Of a stretch of DNA of 64,000 nt, positions 22,252 to 34,960 are shown one piece after another. Made by a program: the position numbers and the translations under genes. The DNA is from Russula earlei (taxonomy: Eukaryota > Basidiomycota > Agaricomycetes > Russulales > Russulaceae): positions 1 to 64,000 of the forward strand of contig JAGFNK010000232.1 of assembly GCA_025769875.1 (NCBI GenBank), in the 5' to 3' direction. The notes beneath the pieces are model-generated. The model was not told the DNA's origin. It searched no databases and saw only the letters and a program-made list of their open reading frames with translations. Position 1 is the first letter of the stretch. The number at the start of each line of letters is the position of its first letter.

Positions 22252-25200
22252 ATGGCTCTGATGCCCTCAGACCTAAAGAGGTATCATGCCCATGAGACAG
22301 ATGGCCACGTATTACGGGTACGTTGTTGTATGACTGTCAGACCGATATCTTTCTGAAGCGAAAGCTGAACCAGCAGGGTGTCAAATTGGCAAATGAGAGA
22401 TCCTTCGTCTTGCAGGAGGGAGCCGATGACCACAAAAATGACGAATCAGGTGGTTTCGTTGACTCTGGCTCTGGCAATAAAACGTGGAATGGCATTTCTA
22501 CAGGTGGAATTGAGGATAGCTCCCAAGCATATGCCTTGGGTAACGGAGTAAACAAACCGCCATCAGGAATGGAGATTACGGCTATAAGGGCGGCTCAAGA
22601 TCTTTTTATGTCCGGCTCTTTCAAGCTCCAGGTGAGTGAGTCTTGTCGTCCACTACTGTGTCTCATGTTGCCCACTTTTGCGACCCCCCAGATCGATGCA
22701 CTTCTACCAAACGTTCGACCAAAGCATTCACGCAAACCATCACTCGACAAATTCCTCTTTTCTCTTCACGCGTGTCTGTCTTCCCTTCCTCCAGTTGAAC
22801 CCCGGCATCCTTTGGCGGCCTCGAGGGCTCTTTCCGAAGGCTCACTTATCTCTGACGCGTCTGAGATGGAGCAGGGAGTTCGTGTAGATGGAAAGATCAC
22901 ACCCTTGCAAACTATCTCAGTTCCTTACCCCTTACCGGCCCCAACTGAGGACGCCAATTGGAAGGTTTCGTTCGAGAAGCCGGAAAATATTGCAATAGTC
23001 GGGAGTTGGATTAACAACGTCGCTGTTAAACGTTCAGATGATGAGCCATGGGTCATTGACGTAGCTGTCGAAATGCCTCCTGCATGTCCCTCCTCAAGAC
23101 GACGCTTATTTGAAGCTGACTAGCCGTGCGACAGAGCTTGTTCCAAGAAAAAGATTACATGAATAGTCGATTCTTCCACAAACGGGCGTTTTACCTCGCT
23201 ATAATTGCTAAGCACATATCTGATCCCACGAGCGAGCTCGGCGTGGACGTTTATTACGAGTCTAAAGGAGGTGATCCTCGGCTCACCACGCTAATTTTGC
23301 GACCCGTGCACGGTGCTCCCTTCCCGATATCAAATCATATCATTTCGACGATGCTGACAGCCCTGCAGATAAAACACGTACGGGTCTTTCAACACTGGAT
23401 GCAGTTGTACGAATAATTCCTACACTTTCCACAACTTCGCCAATTCGACGGACACGGCTTTCTCCTACTCGGAGCAATTTTCGCGTCCACCGTCTTGACT
23501 CCACTGAGTCAGGCCATGAAAATGTCCCCACCCCAATATATAATGCCGTTCTTATGCTTGCTTTCGCCCCTCAACTTCATGTATTGTCGGTGAATGCATT
23601 AAAAGACGATGTTCCCGCATATCGCGATGCGCTTTCTCTCCTGAGAGTGTGGGCCAATCAAAGAGGGTATGGGGAAGGCCGACGAACGTGCATTTGGGGC
23701 TTCGAGGCTGCTGGCCCTTGGTGGAATGCTGTACTAGAGCTGCTGGTTCGTGGGGAGGAACCTTGCAGTAAAACGAAATCAAGGAGACGCCCGTTAGGGA
23801 ATGGCCTCAGCTCATACCAACTCTTTAGGGCTGCTCTAGATTTATTGTGTATGTGCGTACCATGGCAAAATCAATGCCGACTGACGATTTCTTAGCACAG
23901 CATGACTTCTCTCAGGATCCCATTTTTGTGAAAAGTGAAGATGACCATTTAGTACGTGGTGTCAAATCATGGTGTTCCTTATGAGTCAAAGGTTCGGGTT
24001 TCGCAGTTTTCTCCAGAAGACTATCTAGGGAGATACGAGGCTGTCTTGGTGGACTCATCTTGCATCAACGTCCTTGCAGGTGTCTCTGTCACGTCCATTG
24101 AAATGGTGAGCGATTGTGTCTCAGTTAGTTTCATGTCATTGATCGTCACAAAGCTTAAACAGGACGCACGGGCTACATTGGAAGTCTTAGACAGGAATAC
24201 ACCAGCCGAGGATGCATTCACTGATGTCTTTCTTACCGACCACAGGGACCTAATGTCTCGTTTCGACCTCGTACTCCTGTATGCTTTTCGTCACTCCGTG
24301 ATGTCCAGTTATTGATTAAACAATTTAGGGTCGATTTGTCATCTGCTACCCCAAGGCGATTGTTCGTTCACGACATATTGGAAAGTGGCTCGTCTTCGAG
24401 TGCCCTGCTCGCGTCTCTCTCCAGACGTCTACGTGACGCACTAGGTTCGCGGGTGAAGGCTCTGTCCATCTTACACCCACCGACACAGTTGCGCGCAATA
24501 TCCAGGGCACTTCCAACGGGTCCAAGTACCGTTTTTATCGGGCTTTTATATGACCAGGAACATGCATTCAAGATCGTGGATCACGGGCCAGTGGCAACAG
24601 AGGCACCCTCTCGCACGACTGAGGCGTTCCGCGAGTTATGGGGCAATAAAGCCGAGGTCCGACGATTCCAGGATGGGAGCATTACAGAGAGCGTCGTCTG
24701 GGACGTTCGGCACTCGGATGAACGCAGGCATATACCTGCGATGATCGTACGACACATTCTTGCGCTACACTTCGGTATGCGTGAGGATGCCATGGTCTCA
24801 TGGCAATCCGGATTTGATGCCATTCTCCGGCGTCCGCCGTCGATGACTTCTAACTGTCGTGGTTCTGGATTTAAGGCTGCTATCACCGCTTTTCAGAAGC
24901 TTACTAGCTCCATCAAAGCACTAGGAAAGGAATTGCCATTGGCCATCGTCAATGTCAGTCCGGTCTCCCCAGAGCTTCGGTATACCAGCGTCTTTGCACC
25001 TATCTCCGTCCCAACCGGCGTCGTATCAAACCTTCCCGTTTGCTCAAGATATGTCCCACTCATTTTTCTCAATCTTGAATTCGAGAAGTCCGCACGTTGG
25101 CCCGATGACCTTGCAGCAATACAGAAATTAAAAATCGCATTCTTGGAACGGATCGCGCAAGCGTTGGCCAATGCCATACCTGACCTACATGCACGGGTCG

Positions 25201-26393
25201 CCGTAATATTACCGGCTGGTGTCCCACCAACCGCTGATCACGTGCAACTTGAGATTACCACACCAGATGGTTGGGCATTTGCGCTACGTATATGGCATGA
25301 TCGCGAGGCCACACTACTCGATCGAATCCTCCACTCCTCTCCTGCGACATATCCTCCACACGATCTAGAGAGTGCACGCATGGCCCATAGGTTGTACACC
25401 CGACGGTTCATTGCGGCGCCACGACATCATCGCGCAGTCGCTGCGCTCCACCATCAGTTCGTAGCATTTTCAGGCACTGTGCGGCTCGTAAAGCGTTGGT
25501 TGGCTGCCCATTGGCTCCTTCGGCTGCACGTGAGTGAAGAAGCAGTCGAGGTACTCTGCGCCGCTGTATTCGCAGGCGTAGGTTCTGCGCGGGTTCCCAA
25601 CTCACGCGAGCGTGGATTTGCATGTGTCATTCGGCTTTTGCGTGATTGGGATTGGTTAGAAGGAATCAAGATACCGCTATATGGCGCCTCCGACCCAGGA
25701 CCTGACGTATATTCGAGCTCGGTGGTAGGCGCGAAAGGTGTTTGGGCCCTGATGACTGAGCCTGATCCTGATGGACGCCTGTGGACAGCAGATGCGCCAG
25801 ATGTTGTCGCAGCTCGTCGGATCCGTGCTCTCGCGCATGCAACGCACGCCTACTTACAAGGTGTGCAATCGGGGGTACTAGATGTTCCCGTGGGTTTCTC
25901 ACCTCGGACGGTTTTTAAATCCTTACTTAGTATGCGATAACTTGGCTGTTCCAGGGCATGTTCGTTCATCCGGAAGAGGACTACGACTTCGTCGTGAAGC
26001 TCCAACCGGCTGTGCTCCCGCGGTATTTTCAGAATGTAACGACAACACCGTCCATCTTGGCTGATAAACATGCTTATACCACACCTACACATGACGAGTG
26101 GCCGTTGCGACCCGGCTTCGACCCCGTGGGGACATATCTTGACGATCTTACTGTAAGCAGAGGACAAACTCCAGCACAGTCCTAATGACTGATAAACCGA
26201 GTAGCGCATCTATGCCGATACAGCAAAGTTTTTTTACGACCCACTGGGCGGCGATCGATTTGGTGGCATCTGGGACCCCAGCCTCACCAAGCCAATGCCA
26301 TTCCGAGTGCTGAATCGCTTTTCCAGCACTCCAGCGCCAAGGGTTTGCCTTCAGGTTAATTTGAAGGAGATGACAATTCTGATGCATCATTAA
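22252..26393 (+). CDS. UTP22: SSU processome protein UTP22 (Nrap/NOL6 family)
   Basis: Large multi-exon Nrap-domain protein of the UTP-C complex. Segments in order: FLKRKLNQQGVKLANER; GVRVDGKITPLQTISVPYPLP; EDANWKVSFEKPENIAIVGSW; YMNSRFFHKRAFYLAIIAKH; LLRVWANQRGYGEG; QFRVDLSSATPRRLF; FRELWGNKAEVRRFQDGSI; RLVKRWLAAHWLL; and a C-terminal DYDFVVKLQPAVLPRYFQ...FYDPLGGDRFGGIWDP. It ends with the TAA at 26391-26393. The nucleotidyltransferase-like fold is characteristic of Nrap. The intron at 23082-23134 begins GC and joins VAVEMPP to SLFQEKDYMN. The ATG at 22252 is the first plausible one; the short first exon and first intron are uncertain. Confidence 0.92.
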
Positions 26394-26636
26394 ACAATAG
26401 GAAAGGGAAAAAAGCAAAGACTGCGATTCTGTAATTCTTAATGAGGGCTCGGTGTTGGGCGAGATTATTCGGATGGGTGAAGGGCTGGTGTTAACCTGAC
26501 ATCAGAGTACGTGCGGCTTCGGCAGTAGCCGAGTGTTTCAAGTCAGCCATATCAACGCTTGCCACACTTCATAGTAGCCACGTAAATCATAGTTCGACAA
26601 AAACGGTTCGACAAAAGCGCTTTTTTGTCTACAATC

Positions 26637-27521
26637 ATGGGAGAAGTTGTCAACGTTGTCGTCGCTTTCGCCGTCATCATTTTAATCGTTCGTTGGGCTA
26701 CAACGTCTAGTACGTTTCGATCATTCTAGCGTCACCCCGTTGTCATTTAGTAGCACATGAGATGGCGAGTCCACAGCAGAGCAAGCTGCTGCTCGTGCGC
26801 TGCGGTTCAAGCCAAAGAAAGTGACCCCAGAAATGGCATGGCCTCTACTCTGCCTTTCTATTCATCCCGCTGATCTCCAACAGGTAGCAACTGTGATCGG
26901 AATGTTTCCCGATATCCCATAGTGTGTTGACCCAACATATAGAACATAAGGGGTGGGACAAAACTTGACTTTCCTTCTCGTACAGTGCCAATATTCACTA
27001 CGATCTTCTCCGCACGGGTTCAGTCGAACTCACGACCAATAAGATCCTTGAGCGAGGCTTTCTTGATGTTGTGCGTCCTCCCTTGTTCACACACTCCTTC
27101 AACCCTTCACTCTTCTTCCCACAGCCCCCAGAAGGTTATTTCACGCTTTATCCACACATATCCAGCGCGAATGCGGTGCCGCGCCCTGGCACGCAAGCTG
27201 GCGTGCGCCCTGCCACCACTGGTGGGGTGCAGATACGGCCAAAGGAGTCATTGATATCCCGCTTCGGGCTTGAGTCCCGGCTGCCTGCTGTAGACACCGT
27301 TCCTTCACCGGAGCAGGATACAGGCGGCCGCGCTGTGTGGGAAGACACAGCCGAAAAGCGTGAAGCGAGTCTGCGCGAGCGCAAGGCACAGATGATCCTG
27401 GCTGCGCGGCAGTGCGTACCCTCACCTTTCCCATATATCATGACAAGCTTACAGTCCCTTCGTCCCTCAAAGGCGAATGCTGGCTGCACAACGCATACCA
27501 ACGAAACAATCTACTGCATAA
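26637..27521 (+). CDS. CUE1: CUE-domain ER membrane protein, Cue1-like
   Basis: Small protein with an N-terminal membrane anchor (MGEVVNVVVAFAVIILIVRWA), a linker (STAEQAAARALRFKPKKVTPEM) and a CUE domain spread over three exons: VIGMFPDIP, then NIHYDLLRTGSVELTTNKILERGF followed by PPEGYFTLYP. The C-terminal part contains an ETA-like helix (KREASLRERKAQMILAAR) and ends in a short exon, RRMLAAQRIPTKQSTA. Yeast Cue1 tethers and activates the E2 Ubc7 at the ER, and the layout here is the same. With the UBX protein at 7749-9251 this makes two ER ubiquitin-pathway genes in the window, but they are not adjacent. Confidence 0.85.
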
Positions 27522-27765
27522 CCATTTCCATATTTTCTTGCTTATCCCTTCTCTGCCCTCTCGGATTGTAATAATTTCAGCATTGATTTCGACAATCGCA
27601 TCATGCACTATATGCTATCTGATCGACAGTCATACAGTGCCCATTTACCCTTGGCAACGCCAAGAGAGAACCAAGAACGTTGGCCATGTATCACTGCGCA
27701 AAGGAAGAGAATGACTTAGGGTCGTACAGATTCATCAAAACACATCTCCTAATACCCTTTCAGAG

Positions 27766-28716
27766 TTACTGCTGTAGGATCACCTGCCATATTACTCTCC
27801 CTACGATGACCCCGTCATTGCGTTCGTCAGCACGGATCAACCCGTCCTCCGCCGTATCCTTGTCTATAATTCCGCGCTCGCTTCGTGCCCTAATGACTTC
27901 TTTTACGATTTCGGCTGTGAACTCTGGGTGTCCCTGCAGCGTAAGAATATGTATTTTTGGCATCGAACCATCTGGTACTGGAAGACATGCACCCGGATCA
28001 GAGAAGCGCACCATGCCCTGATTTCTAGTCACGCTTGTTGACCCAAGTAAATGGAACGATGGTGGGATAGTAGGGACATGGTCTCGGTGCAGTTGTTGGA
28101 GGTTCTGCCACGCGAAATCAGAAATGGCGGCATGAAGAGAAGTGTAGCATACTAGACTGGGTGCCCCAAAGATGCGTTGGCCGAGGTCGGTGAAATTAAC
28201 TTCTGTGGTTGCAACTTCCCACTTTCCCCCATTAGATATGCATTCACCACCGAGAGCTCGCGCGACGATTTGATGCCCGAAACATATTCCTAACCATGAA
28301 CTGTCCTATGATGTTGGTGAATTTAAGAGTGAGACGTACCGATGATTTTTATGCGTGGCCTGCTCATGGCGATCTCGGCCACCCAAGACACGAGCTTGTT
28401 TATCCATTCGACGTCCTCATATGCAGTGGCGGCTAAAGAAAAGCGACGTGAGATTATTTTCTCAACTCAACTGAGGGAGCACATCACAGGACCCGGTAAT
28501 GATAATGCCATCGTAGGTGTCAAGTAAACCCAATTCAGGGTATCGTTTCGCATTCCGAACATCGTAGGGATCCAGGACAAAATTGGTGACTCCATCGGGT
28601 AAGGCAGTACGAAATAATCTATCGAATATCATCGGATATTCTCCGTGATGCTTTACTACCTCTAGGATGGGTGTGTCGCATACAAGTAAGGCCAAACGGG
28701 GCATCCTGGAAGCCAT
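27766..28716 (-). CDS. class I glutamine amidotransferase-like protein (GMP synthase GATase-like)
   Basis: Single-domain class I amidotransferase. The start MASRMPRLALLVCDTP leads to YDGIIITGS, then VEWINKLVSWVAE, then ICFGHQIVARALGG with the nucleophile cysteine, and LQGHPEF with the catalytic histidine. This resembles the stand-alone GATase-like proteins of fungi (yeast YLR126C type) whose physiological substrate is not defined. It converges with the CUE1-like gene and diverges from the DUF300 gene. Confidence 0.85.
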
Positions 28717-29001
28717 TGATTAGAAAGGCGCAACTCTGTTGACGTTGACGTTGACGTTGACAGCCAGATCGATGACCGGGGACGCCTCCCCTTCCCTTTG
28801 CTTACCAAAATACTTCCCACAGCAACGGACGGGCCGATCGGCCGGCCGCATGCACCCATGCAGTTCTCTCTCCAGTTTGACTTTTCTCGTCAACGCTCAT
28901 CTCTGGGTCTACTTTCTTCCGTCTTGTCGCAGCTTACGAAATCAATAGTGGGCTAAGGAATTTTCGATTTTAATTTGTCTCTTCTCCACGGTGCCGTCCT
29001 C
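28717..29001. promoter_or_regulatory. divergent promoter with tandem GACGTT repeats
   Basis: This 285-bp interval separates the start codons of the amidotransferase and the DUF300 gene. At 28739-28762 it contains the hexamer TTGACG in tandem (about four units). Each unit carries TGACG, the half-site bound by CREB/ATF-type bZIP proteins. The array lies about 23 bp upstream of the amidotransferase ATG, so it would be in its 5' leader. Confidence 0.45.
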
Positions 29002-31299
29002 ATGTCCTCAGTAGTCGACAATCGTAGAGGGTCAGGCTCTGCTCTGGACCCTGCCATCCTACGTATCACAGTAGTCGCGACCATTGTAGCCACGCTTGTT
29101 TCGGCCGCTTCGATATCTATGCACCTGAAGAATTACCGCAAACCTATGTTGCAACGGTGAGCAGACATTGTTCATATATGTGTATGTTTGGGGATCGTAG
29201 GGACTGCAGCCCATCCAGAACCTGAGGGTTGCGATTGGAACGTGCCTTTTCTCCGACAGGCGGGGGATGTGTGACGTGGAACTTTCACGCTCACTTTTCT
29301 TGCCCCAGGATGGTCGTTCGCATCATGCTCATGGTCCCAATATACGCGGTGTCTTCGCTGATTTCCCTCTTCTCGCTGGAAGCCGCATTCATAATTGATG
29401 CCATCCGGGACATTTATGAGGTATGTGTCGCTTCACAGTGCTACTCATTAGCTTAAGCCCATTTTCGCAGGCATTCGTAATTTATTGCTTTTTCCAACTC
29501 TTAGTTGGATATCTCGGTGGGGAACGCTCGCTACTAATTCGAGTTCATGGACGCCAACCCAAAGCCACACCTTTTCCTATGAATGTGTTCCAACGCGAGC
29601 TCGACGTCAGTGACCCGTTCACGTTTTTATTTCTGAAGCGAGGAATCCTCCGTGTGTAATGTATCTCCTTGGGGTCCAACATTCTAACCCGAAATTTCTT
29701 GCAGAATATGTTCAAGTCAAGCCATTCCTCGCGATTGCTTCGCTTGCGCTGAAGGCATCAGGAAGATATAACGAAGGCGAATTTCGTGCTGACTCAGGGT
29801 ACCTCTATGTCAATATCATTTACAATGCCAGTATCTGTCTAAGCTTGTACTGCTTGGCCATGTTCTGGCTTTCGATCAGTGAAGACCTCAAACCATTTCG
29901 GTCGGTGTTATGTCACATATAACTTGACGACTTTGACAAATTCGCTGGTAGCCCAATGCCTAAATTCCTTTGTGTGAAGGGCATACTTTTTTTTTCATTC
30001 TGGCAAGCCACCGGAGTGTCTCTTCTGGTTTCTGTAGGTGTAATCAAGAAGCTGGGCCCGTACACAGACAAAGAGCACATATCTCTTGGTCTGACCGATA
30101 CGTTGATCTGCCTCGAGATGCCTTTCTTCGCTATCGCACATCTTGCGGCGTTTTCCCATCGAGATTATATTAACAAGACATGGACGTATGTGGGACGCAT
30201 GCCGATGGGTCACGCTTTCCGGGACGCATTTGGTTTTAAAGACGTTTTCGAAGACGCCCGTGCCACGTTAAATGGTCAAGGTATGGATTATCGCGAATTC
30301 GAACCGAGTGAGGGACACATGCATCAAGGCCTTGGTCGCGAACGTCGCATTCGTGCAGGACTTCGTTACTCTCATGGAGGACGGGGAAAGTACTGGTTGC
30401 CTCAAGTCGCAGCTTCAAGTCGCTGGGAACGTTGCTCGGAAGGTGGCGTTAATGCGCCTCGTCTCACCGAGGAGACCGAGGATGTGATTCAGGACCCCGG
30501 CGATACTGCAGATGAAGAACTCGTCGCCATTGGTTTTGACCTCCCATTCGGTGGTCCTGACTTTGAAGACGAAGAGCTGTATACAAACAGTCGAAAATAC
30601 CTATTCGGTGATTATAATTATCCCTGCATTGACGCTAGCTCCGAGGTGGCACGCGCAGAGATGTGGGAAGAAGAGGAAAGGATTCTCAACAACGAGCGTA
30701 GTGCGTGGTTCTCCGATCGTTTCGGTCGCAATGCTATCGCTGCCTTGAGTTACGGGGCCGTTGGCGTGTCGCAACCACAGCAGGACCAATCACATACCCT
30801 CCCACCCGGCGCGGTCACTCATTCGGAGTTTGCCCATGGACCAGCCGATGATCATTTGGGTCGCAAGCACCGCTGGACGAGCCTATCAAAGCCGAAGATT
30901 GGGTCACGATCAGCGCTGGTATCTCCCCCGGTGTCGGCAAAGATGAATCTCAAAGGGCCAGTCGCGCGGCCTGATGCCGTTGATATCGTGGCCGAGGGTC
31001 GCCATACTGCAGAGGTCGCTGTAGCGCACGTGAAACAACAGGCTGAATATGACACGTTGCAAACCCATCAGTCGCTAATTGGGAATCCGGGAGGTGAGAT
31101 GGAGGAAGAAGTATGTGGATGGCATAGGGTCAACGACCCACCAAAAGTTCACGGGTATGCCGAGGAAGTGGGGACGGATTCCGAACTTAGGACAACTATT
31201 GAAGTTGTCACACGGGTAGAGCCACCATCTCATGCTCAGATGAGAGGGTTGATGAATGTCTTTGATGATTTAGAGAGCAATAAGAATCCCTGGTCATGA
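29002..31299 (+). CDS. DUF300 / TMEM184-type (OSTalpha-like) membrane protein
   Basis: Polytopic membrane protein. TM segments are visible in ILRITVVATIVATLVSAAS, RIMLMVPIYAVSSLISLFSL, AFVIYCFFQLLVGYLGGE, YLYVNIIYNASICLSLYCLAMFW, and LFFSFWQATGVSLLVSVGVI plus a last one near LICLEMPFFAIAHLAAF. Hallmarks are the VPIYAVSS and GGER motifs and KFLCVKGILFFSFWQ. The long hydrophilic C-terminal tail (about 360 residues) is poorly conserved in general and rich in acidic residues. The ATG at 29002 follows a CpG-rich leader. DUF300 proteins are proposed to act in transport or vacuolar membrane function; the substrate is unknown. Confidence 0.88.
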
Positions 31300-31349
31300 T
31301 GTACTTTTCATATCCCTGATGTTATCGATGTCTGGTTATTGTCGTTTTC

Positions 31350-32419
31350 ACGTGACCTTCTGTATGAGGTCAGGTAGTTGGCCACCCTGACAAGTTGGCC
31401 ACAGGGGACTTTCTGAACTTTCTAGAGTATTAATGTCTATGTAGTTGATTTGGGCAGTAAGAACTATGTCCAGTGTTGCCTCAAACAAAAGTTCTTACAC
31501 TGGCAGTGATTGCTTGATGAGTTAGAGAGAGGCATCTGATTGCTGCTGAGTCAGCAATATTACCAATTTAGGAAGGTCACCAGAAGGCTGAATGTGGTGG
31601 CCATACCACAGGTGATTCATTTTGGACACAAATCCTTTGAAACTTCATGTTTTGTGTTTCATTTCCCTATCTGCTCTTTCTCAGCCATAATTTCTACTAT
31701 GATTTCACTTTACTGGCCCATGTTACTCAATTCATTTCTACAACATTTCCCATTTCACATTTCGGACAGGCTGCATTCAGCAACACCCATTGGGCTCAGA
31801 TGACAATGTGCATCCAGCACCACCAGGACTTGACATCAAACTGACCTGACCTCTCACTCATAGCCTTCAGAATATTTTAAATGAATTTATTTACACCTCA
31901 AGTGCTCTGTGACACTTGTACATGCCTTATCAGCATGTCATCCTTTGGAAATTGCTGTGGGACCAGGAGGCAAAAGTCCACCTCTGTTTGAGATGGTAGC
32001 TATTGGGCATTAAATACTACAAACTACAGGGATGCCACTCCTCCAACTAAGGGTCCACAAGTGTGGGATGGTGCAGTTCAGATGAGGGGTGAACGGGGCA
32101 GCAAGCCCTCAGTTTGGATGGTGATGATGTTGGAGGACATGTCATCAGGGTCCATGTGTAGGTGCATGGCAGGGTGAGGACACATCAGGAAATTCACATA
32201 AAACTTTTTGAGCTTTATAAAGATGTTATACAGTCAATAAAGTCAAAAAGTGAGAAGACATTTGGCTAGGCCCCCCTGCATGAAAAGTTATGGTGTGGAG
32301 GTCGGCTGTAAGGCTAGGAAAGCCCAAAAAGTAATTTAAAGTTCGTAAAGTACCAAAAAGATCCATCAAGACAGAAAGTCTTGCCGGAATTAGTGTAAGA
32401 CTTTGACTGCATCGACCAC
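31350..32419. repeat. CpG-poor intergenic repeat DNA, no gene seen
   Basis: CpG content drops sharply just after the DUF300 gene. A short hairpin (GTAAGAACT ... AGTTCTTAC) lies near 31460-31498. No ORF resembles a known protein. The right part (about 32180-32400) is A/T-rich and leads into the Ala-rich cassette. Confidence 0.4.
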
Positions 32420-34960
32420 CCCTTGCCACTGACCATGCGTGCCGCCATGCCCCAGCTCACACGATGCATTCGCATCTCAAGCCTTTCACCATGGCCTCAA
32501 CCGCCTTGCCCAGTCCCGATCCTCTGTTTCCCCTTCACCATTCCCAGCTTCATCCTCCATCGCGGTCACTGTCCCCACATCACCAGCTTCTGCCGCCATC
32601 TCTCTGTCGCCCACAGTCGTCATCACCGCCACCTCAGTCTCGTCCACCTCTGTCATCGCTCCACCTGCCCCAATGGCCCCAGCCCCAGCCCCAGCCTCTC
32701 CAGCTGCCGTCTCTGCTTCACTCGCCTCCACCACTACATCTACGCCCATCGCCATCGCCCCTGTGTCCTCAGTCATGCCTGCCTTGGCCTTAGCTTCACC
32801 CCTCGTGCCCTCAGTAGCACCACCGGTCGCCGTCCCTGCTTTGCCCACGATCGTCACAGCTGCTGCCTCACCCCCGCGCTCACCCATCGTCACCTTTGCT
32901 GCATGCAATTCAGCACCCACCGCCTCAGGCCCAGCTCAGCCAGCTGCCACCGCCATACCAGCCCTCACAGTCTTGTCTGCCACCCCCGCCTTCGCCTCAC
33001 CCGCTCCCACGCCCTCAGTCGTCTCATCCCCCTCAGCCCCAGTCACAACCTTGCCCACCTTAAAAATCTCAGCCTTGCCACTTGCCTCCGTCGCCTCTGC
33101 CGCTCTCGCCTTGCCCTCTGCCGCCCCTGTAGCCTCTGTCAAGACACGTACTGCTGATCACTAAGGACTCAGGAGCAGGTGGGCAAAGGTCGGAACAGAT
33201 GGTACGCGGCGTATACAGCGTTGAACAGGAGGACGAGCCAAACAACTAGGAGATACCAGATGGGGACTGGTACGTGTTGCAGGAGGCAGAGGCGAAGAGT
33301 AGAGGCCGGTGCAGCGAGGGGCTTTAGACAAGGCGGTCGTTGAAGAGTACCTTGAAGACAAGAGAGGACTTTAGACTGAGCGGTCGCAGGGGAGTACCCA
33401 GGAGGATGAGAGTATCACAAATGGACAGTCTGACGACTGCCATGCTTCATTGGGGCTTATATACAGTGTACAGGGTCAATTACAAAGAACTGGGACTATT
33501 CTAGACTCTTTGGTACCATCCAATAGGACTACAGAGGCATAAACTTGCTTGTGTCAAGTTTCAGGCTTACTGAGCGCATTACTGATCATTGTGGAGTGAT
33601 GACATCATTATGATGTCACTGTGGAGCGCTTAGTGAGCCTATGAGGTCACTGTGGAGTCACTCAGTCAGCCATGATGTCATTGGAGCCTTGATGACGTCA
33701 GATGATTTATGCAACAGTTTCTAAGAGTTTGTGCCGCTGTTTCGGGTCCTTGGTGGCTGGGTGGCCATGTGGCTGCCACGCGATAATTACCCGATTAGGA
33801 AATGGGTGCCTGGTCATGTTATAGTGTCTTTGCAATAGCGATATCTTGTACCGCAGGAGGGATAGCCCAGAAAATGGAAGGGAGTCAGCAATGCAAAGTG
33901 AGAGAGGTCTCTCTTGAGTGAAATAGGACAATCTATGGCCAGGACCTGGCCTTGGTTCGTAACAGCCTCAGGCTCGCCCACCGATGTCTTAGCACCACCC
34001 ACCGCCTCAGACACAGCTCAGTCAGCTGCCGCCGCCATGCCCTCAGCCTCGTCCGTTGCCCTGGCTGCTGCGTCAGCCCCCACTGCTCTGTCCCCACCGT
34101 CTGCCATTGCCCCCGCGTCACCCACTGCTGTCTCCCCTCTGTCCGTTGCGCGCTCCGTCGTCGCCTTTGCTCCATCCGTCTCTGTCATCACACCGCCACC
34201 GCCTCCTTGGTCTCGCCCACAGCCTCACTGCCATCCACCGCCACCATTTGAGATTCGCCCGACTCCAGCATCACAGCACTGTCGCCACCCCCCGCCACCA
34301 GCACCGCCTCAAAAGACCAAGAAGGCCCCGAACCTGAACACAAACTTAGCCTGCACGCACCACCGCAGAAGGAGCAGCAGCACCGTAGGAGAAGCCGCCG
34401 CCACCAATGCCAACATCATGCCACGCACCACCTCTCACATCACCTCCCTGTCCACTCATGTGTCACCACCCACGTCTGCTGCCGCCACCTGCAGTGGAGA
34501 CGACCCCGCCACCACCGCCACAAGACGACAAACGCCACCCTTGCGCAAGCCGCCCCATGCATCCTCCACCTCCACGTCCGCCGCCATCTCGCCACCACCT
34601 TCACCCTCTTCTCCATCGCCTCCATCTCCCACGACCCTCACCCTCCAGCATCACCACCCTCTCTCACCACTGCCCTCACTCTTGCTGCCCCATCGCCTCA
34701 CCCAACTGCGCTGATGCCTCTAACAAGAGCAACAACAAGAGCAGCCACAGCAACACTTCTCATTGCCATTGCCATCACCACTTGCCACTTGCCTCTTTCG
34801 TTGCCCCCACTACACTCACCATCACCATTGCGTACTCCATCACTACCAACACTGCCTCGACAATTTAGATGCACAAGGCCTCAAAATGTTTGCATTAAGA
34901 TGCTTGACCAAGGATGGTCAAAATTTCAACCCCCTGGAAGATGTAAGGTGAATCATGGCT
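32420..34960 (+). repeat. Ala/Pro-rich cassette, copy C, interrupted by a solo LTR
   Basis: Low-complexity coding-like DNA rich in Ala, Ser, Thr, Val and Pro (frames at 32439-33164 and 33914-34714), followed by PPPAPPQKTKKA and a Pro/His-rich stretch. It ends in a block encoding LTxDGQxFxPPxx and a purine-rich tract near 34930. The same order is found on the minus strand at 51098-53178 and, degraded, at 35420-38199. The insertion of an LTR at 33137-33964 splits the frame, and the two sides rejoin if one TSD copy is removed. I do not recognise the protein; it may be part of a retroelement gene. Confidence 0.6.
33137..33964 (-). mobile_element. solo LTR (828 bp) with 5-bp TSD GCCTC
   Basis: Begins TGTCAAGACACG and ends TTCGTAACA, flanked by GCCTC at 33132-33136 and 33965-33969. 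A TATA motif reads on the minus strand (CTGTATATAAGCCCC). The motif CAGACTGTCCATTTGT downstream of it is shared with the insertion at 37285-38083, so the two are related retroelement LTRs. Confidence 0.88.
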
